DNA of 64,000 bases from positions 11,868,253 through 11,932,252 of the forward strand of contig JAPTHN010000019.1 in NCBI GenBank assembly GCA_026936325.1. The letters are read 5' to 3'. Position numbers and translations under genes: made by a program. This stretch comes from Platynereis dumerilii (Eukaryota > Annelida > Polychaeta > Phyllodocida > Nereididae). Under the pieces are notes generated by a model, which saw nothing but the letters and a program-made list of their open reading frames with translations, was not told the DNA's origin and ran no database searches. The number at the start of each line of letters is the position of its first letter. The stretch's first letter is position 1. This document shows positions 58,875 through 64,000 of this stretch, in pieces.

Positions 58875-61264
58875 TAGCGGGGCAGGTACAGTGAGGAAAA
58901 TAAGTATTTGACCCCCCACCATATTTTTAGTTTGGGCACTTGCGCTTGCTCCAAAAATCTGAAATTTCTCAGGTAGATCTGGTCCAACATAAGAATACAG
59001 GTAATGCACAAAAATTAAGTGAAAGAAGCATCATGGAATATATTTCCATAAGAATCCCAATAGTCTTTGGAAATAAGTATTTGACCCCTTCGTTTGCAAA
59101 GGGTTCATCACCAGAATTTTGCAAAACAAACACTCCGAAAACTATCATAACTGAAATTATTGCAATCAATATCTATTTCAATTGTTTTCCCCCCATTTAA
59201 TTTAGCTTTTTATGCCCTCAATTACATCTCCTATAATTTTTTGGTAATTTCTTCATTTTGAAGATGCGCAGTTGAAAAAAAAAATCACAAGACATCAGAG
59301 ACTAGATTTTTGACTGACACTAGTCTGGCGTTGCTATACAGGCCCTATGTAATGATCTAGGGGTGAAAATTAAAATAATTCAAGACACTGTGTGTAAGTA
59401 AACGAAGGACAAACGTACCACTGGGCGATGCCGATCTGCAATGCCACTGCAATCTCACTTACACTGGGGTCCATGAGTGCAAGAACCATTTTAGAAAGTC
59501 CTAGACTAGGCAACGAGGATTTAGCAAAAGCCCTGAAAGCAGTCAGCAACTCTATCAATAAGAGGAAATGACCGGTACAATATGTCTCGGCAGGCTGAGA
59601 TGATGCAGTGCGACCATAGGCGGCCATAGTGCCTCTGTTGCAGAAGAATCATGCCAAAGCTTGCTTAGAATTTATAATTGATCATGTTGAACTATTTTGC
59701 TGATGATTGGGGGAAATTCTAAACAAGCTTTGGCATGATTCTTCTGCAACAGAGGCACTATGACAGCAGTGCATCACGTCGGCCTACTGCGACATATTGT
59801 ACTGGTCATTGTCTCATGCTGGCAATGTTGCAAACTGCTTTCAGAGCTTTCGCTCACTCATCGTTGGTTAGTCTAGGACTTTCTAAAATCATTCTTGCAC
59901 TCATGGACACCTGTGTAGGTTAGATTGTCATGGCACAGCAGACCAGCATGTTCCAGTGGTGATTTCTTCCTTTGTTTACTTACATACAATGGCATCAATT
60001 ATTGAAATTTTCACCCCTAGATCATTATATAGGCTCTGTGTACCAACACCAGACTAGTGCCAGTCAAAAATCATTCTGCCCATCTTCAAAATGAAGAAAT
60101 TACCAAAAAACTATTGGAGGTGCCATTTAGGGCATTCAAAACTAACAAAATTGGGGGGAAACAATTGAAATAGGTTTTTATTGCAATGATTTTTAGTTAC
60201 AGTAGTTTTCCAAGTGTTTGTTTTGTAAAAGTCTGGTGATAAACCCTTTACAAATGAAGGGGTCAAATACTTATTTCCGGAGACTATTGGGATTCTTATG
60301 CAAAAATATTACATAATGCTTCTTTCAATTAATTTTTGTGCATTACCTGTTTTCTAATGTTGGACCAGATCTACCTAAGCAATTTCAGATTTTTGGAGCA
60401 AGCGCAAGTGCCCAAACTAGAAAATATGGTGGGGGTCAAATACTTATTTTCCTCACTGTATGTAAAAAAATAGTGCATTTATACATAGAAGCTCGAAACT
60501 TGGCACACACTTTAAAAACATCTTTACACACATATTTAGATAGGGAGCCACTTCAGATTTATCTTAGGTTACTATTTGCAGCCATTTTCCAAAATGGCGG
60601 TCAATTCTCCCATTTTGCTGCTTTCTGTATAGTTCTTACAAATAGAATACATATAAATATTGTTTTTTATTGCTTCTCTAAGTATTCAGTACATTACTAA
60701 AACATTTTTTGGTAGAATGGGTTTCGTAAACTTGGTACGAAAATGGAAAAAATGAAAATAAAATGATTTTTGAAGATTTTGATTTTTCTTTAATTTTGAC
60801 AAAAAATTCACAGAAACTATTGATGCGACCATTCATTTGAAAGCTCTTTTTACAAGGAATTCAAATATGTAGTCAGATTTAAAATCAATTGAGATTCCAT
60901 GAAACTATAGGAAACCGCGAAAATGATGCATTTTCTTCAACTGTTCTAACAAAATGGACCCTGACTAACCTAAAATGCCCCAGTTCAATCTAGAAATCGA
61001 TTGATAATGTTTTTTAGATCATCAGAAGGAATAATGAGCACTGTTTTCATACTTTCAAACTATAGGCACTTCACAGAAAGCAGGAAAATGAGATAATTAG
61101 CCGCCATTTTGGAAAATGGTTGCCATGGGTCAACCAGGTTAAATCTGAAGTGGCTCCCTATCTAAATATTTTCTTCAAGACGTTTTTGAAATGTGTGCCA
61201 AGTTTCATGCTTCTATGTATAAATGCACTATTACTCCCCTATTCATGACTAATCTGCCCCGCTA
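58875..61264. mobile_element. Foldback element with TTA flanks, hosting a Tc1 foldback
   Basis: The ends are TAGCGGGGCAG and CTGCCCCGCTA with TTA at 58872-58874 and 61265-61267, so PIF/Harbinger-like. The long arm 'tagtgcatttatacatagaa' (60471) pairs with its complement near 61212. 'gatagggagccacttcagat' (60540) pairs with its complement near 61155. Apart from the inner Tc1 foldback it is about 0.8 kb, without coding. Confidence 0.75.
58889..60458. mobile_element. 1.57 kb Tc1/mariner foldback
   Basis: The ends are CAGTGAGGAAAATAAGTATT and its complement, with TA at 58887-58888 and 60459-60460. The two halves mirror each other throughout. The centre (59630-59760) repeats 'gcctctgttgcagaagaatc' in inverse. 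Each arm carries an outward-reading transposase N-terminal remnant (FRAFAKSSLPSLGLSKMVLA with VSEIAVALQIG on the minus strand at 59550-59430; FRAFAHSSLVSLGLSKIILA on the plus strand at 59840-59900), which resembles the Tc1 helix-turn-helix. It is therefore two head-to-head, truncated Tc1 copies. Confidence 0.88.
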
Positions 61265-61309
61265 TTACAGCCAAAAGGAAATAAAACGCAACATGGAGTA
61301 GGATTTCAA

Positions 61310-61520
61310 CAAATTTTCAGAGGAAGGGAGATTCTGGGCTGAAAATATATTTGATGCCATCCATATGCTGGCAAGGAATTATGGAAGAATATTTGGTAGC
61401 TTCTTAGACTATACCTGAAAAAACTTGCTGGCTCATAAAGTATATGATGTGTTAGATACTTGAGAAAAATGCATGGAGTGGCTGGGACCATGCGTCTTTT
61501 TCAGTGAAAAAGATACCCTT
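61310..61520 (+). pseudogene. Decayed duplicate of the last cGLR exon
   Basis: From 'agaggaagggagattctggg' onward it aligns with 58530-58730, including 'atatttgatgc', 'ggcaaggaattat', 'ggtagcttcttag', 'gatgtgt' and the post-stop 'tgggaccat...gtcttttt'. Stops interrupt it and only the 3' two-thirds is present. It indicates a past tandem duplication in the locus, perhaps of a whole cGLR copy. Confidence 0.8.
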
Positions 61521-63461
61521 TGATGATCAGCTATCATCCAGAATAACTTGTAAAGCATTTACTAAAACCACCTTTCGAAAATAAAAAAAAATAATCCAAG
61601 TGATTTAAAACTTTATTGTAAAGCTTGAAAGCTGTGTTAGAGCAGCATCATGAACAGTCTCAAAAAATGCTAAATTAATAAGTCATTTTGGGCTATTCAG
61701 CTGTTGGGGTAATGTTGACTTTTCCAAATTGAATAATGTATTATTGGCTTCAAGATATACATCAAGTGACAATTGCTTTGACTAATGTATTATTGACTTC
61801 AAGAAATACATCAAGTGACAATTGATTTGACAGTTTTTTGCTAATGTTGTTGTAGGGTAATAGTCCAGGAGCATTAGATTTAACCCGGAACAAATTAGTA
61901 ACAAGCTGAAATTTTCAGGAAACGTTCAGGAAATTATCTAGAATAACATACTAAAAGTCCTCGGAAATCCTCCTATTGGCACCTTGGGAATTCAAGATGG
62001 CGTCCAAGATGGCAGACTTGAGCTTTTTTGTTGCTTCTTTGGCTCAGAATATGCTACATATGTTATCCAAGTGTTGGAAATCAATATTCAAAGCTAGAGA
62101 ATTGACTAGAAGCATGTATTATGTAATTTGGAATTCAAGATGGTATCCAAGATGGCGATATTTATGTAGTCAGGCAGCCAAACTTGATTTTTACCTGAAC
62201 CCTGCACCGACAGATAAGGTTTTTTTCTCAATTGATTTGTGGTCCTTAGACCCTCCATAAATCATAAATGGTGGGTAACAAGAACGTATCCTTGAGTGTT
62301 TTGAGAAAATGGTCGGAATTCAAAATGGCCACCAAAACGAGCATCGGTTTAGCCTAACTTTCTTAATTGTGGGTCTAGAAAGATGTACAATACATCTATT
62401 TCAGTTAAAATAGACATGGCAGAGCATTTTTTAAGGATTTTCGACTGGGAGACCAACGCAGTTTCGTAGCGTCATGATGCGCATTTATAGATTAGCAGTT
62501 GCAGATGTATATCCATAACAATGTATTTGTATGATGATTTGTGAGCCAAAAGATTTTGAACTGTTGAGCTGGCTGCTAATTTAGGAGTTTCGCTGATTGC
62601 CACAAAAAAAGTCTTGACAAATTTTTTAAAATGGAAAACCAGAAAGATGACATAAGCAGAAGTATGTATTTTAGAGACAGTGAAGAATATTTTTCATGTA
62701 TATGAGAAGCAGAAGCCTTGGTTTAAAATTTGCCCATAAACTACAAACTGAGACAACCAAATGAGAAATTGATAAGAGTCTCTGGAATTAATTGGTCTCC
62801 CAGTGATGCAAATTAGGCAATGACTGGGAGACCAAATCTGTCCACTGGGAGACCATTTGGTCTCCCAGTTACCATGTTAAAAAATTCACTGAGACATGGG
62901 GAACTCATTTTTAAGGTTTTTAGATACATTTGTAGTTAAAACCAATATATTGGATATTATGTGGAAAAATATAATGTTATCCCGCAAATTTTCAATCATT
63001 TTCAGTGTAAGTCATAGTTTTATAAAATATTAGGTTTATTAATGTAAATGCATGTCAAATTGTTCAATCTGTCAAGGCAAAAGGTCCAATTGAATCATAA
63101 ACATAAAAACATGGCAATGCTCTGCATTAAGAAGTATAAAATTAATTAAGTTGAAATAATGGTTCTTCATACCAGATCAGGTACCACAAAGTCGCATTCT
63201 TAATTATTTCACCAAGAAAAGAACTGCTGAGATGAAGAAATCAGATTTTCCTCCTGCACCTGGAGGAGGCTGGAGGAGGGCAAGATACTGGACATAATAA
63301 CAGTCCATCTCCAAGCAACCAATTTGTGGTACCACAAACTATGTTATTCCGGATTCTTCTGTAATAGGGAAGATTCAGAGAGTTAATGAGAGAGTATCTG
63401 CTCCATTATTTTGTTCACAGAAAGCTCTAATGGCACCCTAAATATAAACAATGAATATTAA
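61521..63461. other. Intergenic DNA, no gene recognised
   Basis: A duplicated 'cttcaag(a)atacatcaagtgacaattg' lies at 61748-61825. A thrice-repeated 'gaattcaagatgg' type word lies at 61988-62320. The 'actgggagacc' motif cluster lies at 62444-62869. No coding was recognised. Confidence 0.5.
62444..62869. repeat. Cluster of five ACTGGGAGACC motifs in both orientations
   Basis: Copies at 62444-62454 (+), 62794-62804 (-), 62823-62833 (+), 62844-62854 (+) and 62859-62869 (-). Adjacent opposite copies form hairpins. It may be the ends of a small foldback element. No target duplication was found. Confidence 0.6.
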
Positions 63462-63770
63462 GAGGAGAGTCTGGAGACTACAACAACAGATTTTGCTGTC
63501 AGACAGATAACAAGGGAGCTCTTATGGCTTGAAAACAATCATTTGTATGATGAAGTCCCAAATGATGTTGAATATCTTCTGAAGAACCGATGCTCCTGTC
63601 CGGACAATCTCTTCATACCTGCCAATGGGAAGAGGCATCACTATTTTTGTGACAAGGTTTTAGGTGTGAAGAAATGCAGTTCAAACAGCAGTAACCAATG
63701 GCTGCAACAGCTAATGAAATTGTTTGTAAATCAAAGTATCAAAGTCCGCAACCAAACTTCTTGGCATTGA
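63462..63770 (+). CDS. Unassigned open frame, possible exon
   Basis: The frame is open from 63462 (after a stop at 63459) to a TGA, about 102 codons. It includes TDFAVRQITRELLWLENNHL and YDEVPNDVEYLLKNRCSCPD. No ATG lies near its start, so it would be an internal or terminal exon. The helical start and CxC element look protein-like, but I do not recognise the family. It could be a mobile-element or host-gene remnant. Confidence 0.3.
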   Translation, partial: EESLETTTTDFAVRQITRELLWLENNHLYDEVPNDVEYLLKNRCSCPDNLFIPANGKRHHYFCDKVLGVKKCSSNSSNQWLQQLMKLFVNQSIKVRNQTSWH

Positions 63771-64000
63771 TATTTCATCTTTTTATCTTCTTGGGGAGTC
63801 TCTGCCATGGAACTGCTTCTGTTGGTCAGATGGACCACTGCAGTGACTCAGTAACAGCCGTAACATGATGGAAAACGGTTCCACAGCAGGTGGGATGTGC
63901 GCCAAAATTGTACACTATGAATTAAATAATGTCAAGTGTTTGTTAAAATTGAAATTTTGCTCTGAATGCCATCATCATTATGTGGAACTTTGCGTCCAAC
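63771..64000. other. Window end, nothing recognised
   Basis: No repeat or gene was seen. Confidence 0.4.

Noticed and set aside
59370-59923. Two small genes facing apart
   Set aside because: They are the mirrored N-terminal remnants of Tc1 transposase in the two arms of one foldback.
1-64000. tRNA, rRNA or CRISPR features
   Set aside because: No cloverleaf with conserved box A/B, no rRNA core and no spacer-repeat array was recognised by reading. The tandem arrays lack unique spacers.

Overview
The window is an AT-rich, intron-rich, transposon-dense animal sequence. LINE, DIRS, Ty3/gypsy, Tc1/mariner, hAT-like and Transib-like remnants, many foldback MITEs and a multicopy PIN-like gene family point to a marine invertebrate such as an echinoderm, hemichordate or mollusc. 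The species cannot be fixed from the sequence alone.

The backbone is one host gene on the + strand running through almost the whole window. Three exons can be read: 20301-22071, 54985-55086 and 58407-58694, followed by a stop and an AATAAA at 58775. They encode a Mab-21/cGAS-like nucleotidyltransferase (a cGLR-type protein) with a helical N-terminal half and an ankyrin-like segment. The nucleotidyltransferase has a GS motif, an E-x-D pair and a third Asp, so the catalytic residues look intact. Upstream, at 186-10170, lies an array of five tandemly duplicated microexons of 39-45 nt on the same strand. Each has a near-identical acceptor and a GTAAGT donor, a length divisible by three and phase-2 borders. 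The 20301 exon also opens in phase 2, so every microexon splices in frame to it or to any other microexon. Together they would encode a charged, heptad-like coiled coil of variable length in front of the cGLR body. This is the most interesting system in the window. The 5' end of the gene lies outside it.

Layout. 1-10475: microexon array, interrupted by two head-to-head 5'-truncated LINEs (3150-7075), an unidentified insert (7271-8454) and a Tc1-like remnant (8611-9265). 10476-20300: intron holding a dead antisense gene of a PIN/FEN1-like, Cys-rich-tailed multicopy family (11304-14275), split by two hAT-like insertions with perfect 8-bp target duplications, then a 2.5 kb foldback element and a mariner-type MITE. 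22072-54984: a giant 33 kb intron built from nested elements. These are two Transib-like elements (23889-28876), a Ty3/gypsy fossil (29190-30533), a 146-bp minisatellite element invaded by a 5.2 kb element (31127-38212), and a reverse-oriented LINE split by a 10.6 kb TTAA-flanked element that carries a nearly whole DIRS-like fossil (44990-50245). 55087-58406: intron with a 1.2 kb hAT-like element. 58800-64000: downstream region with nested foldback elements, a decayed second copy of the last cGLR exon (61310-61520), and an unassigned open frame near the end.

No tRNA, rRNA or CRISPR was seen.
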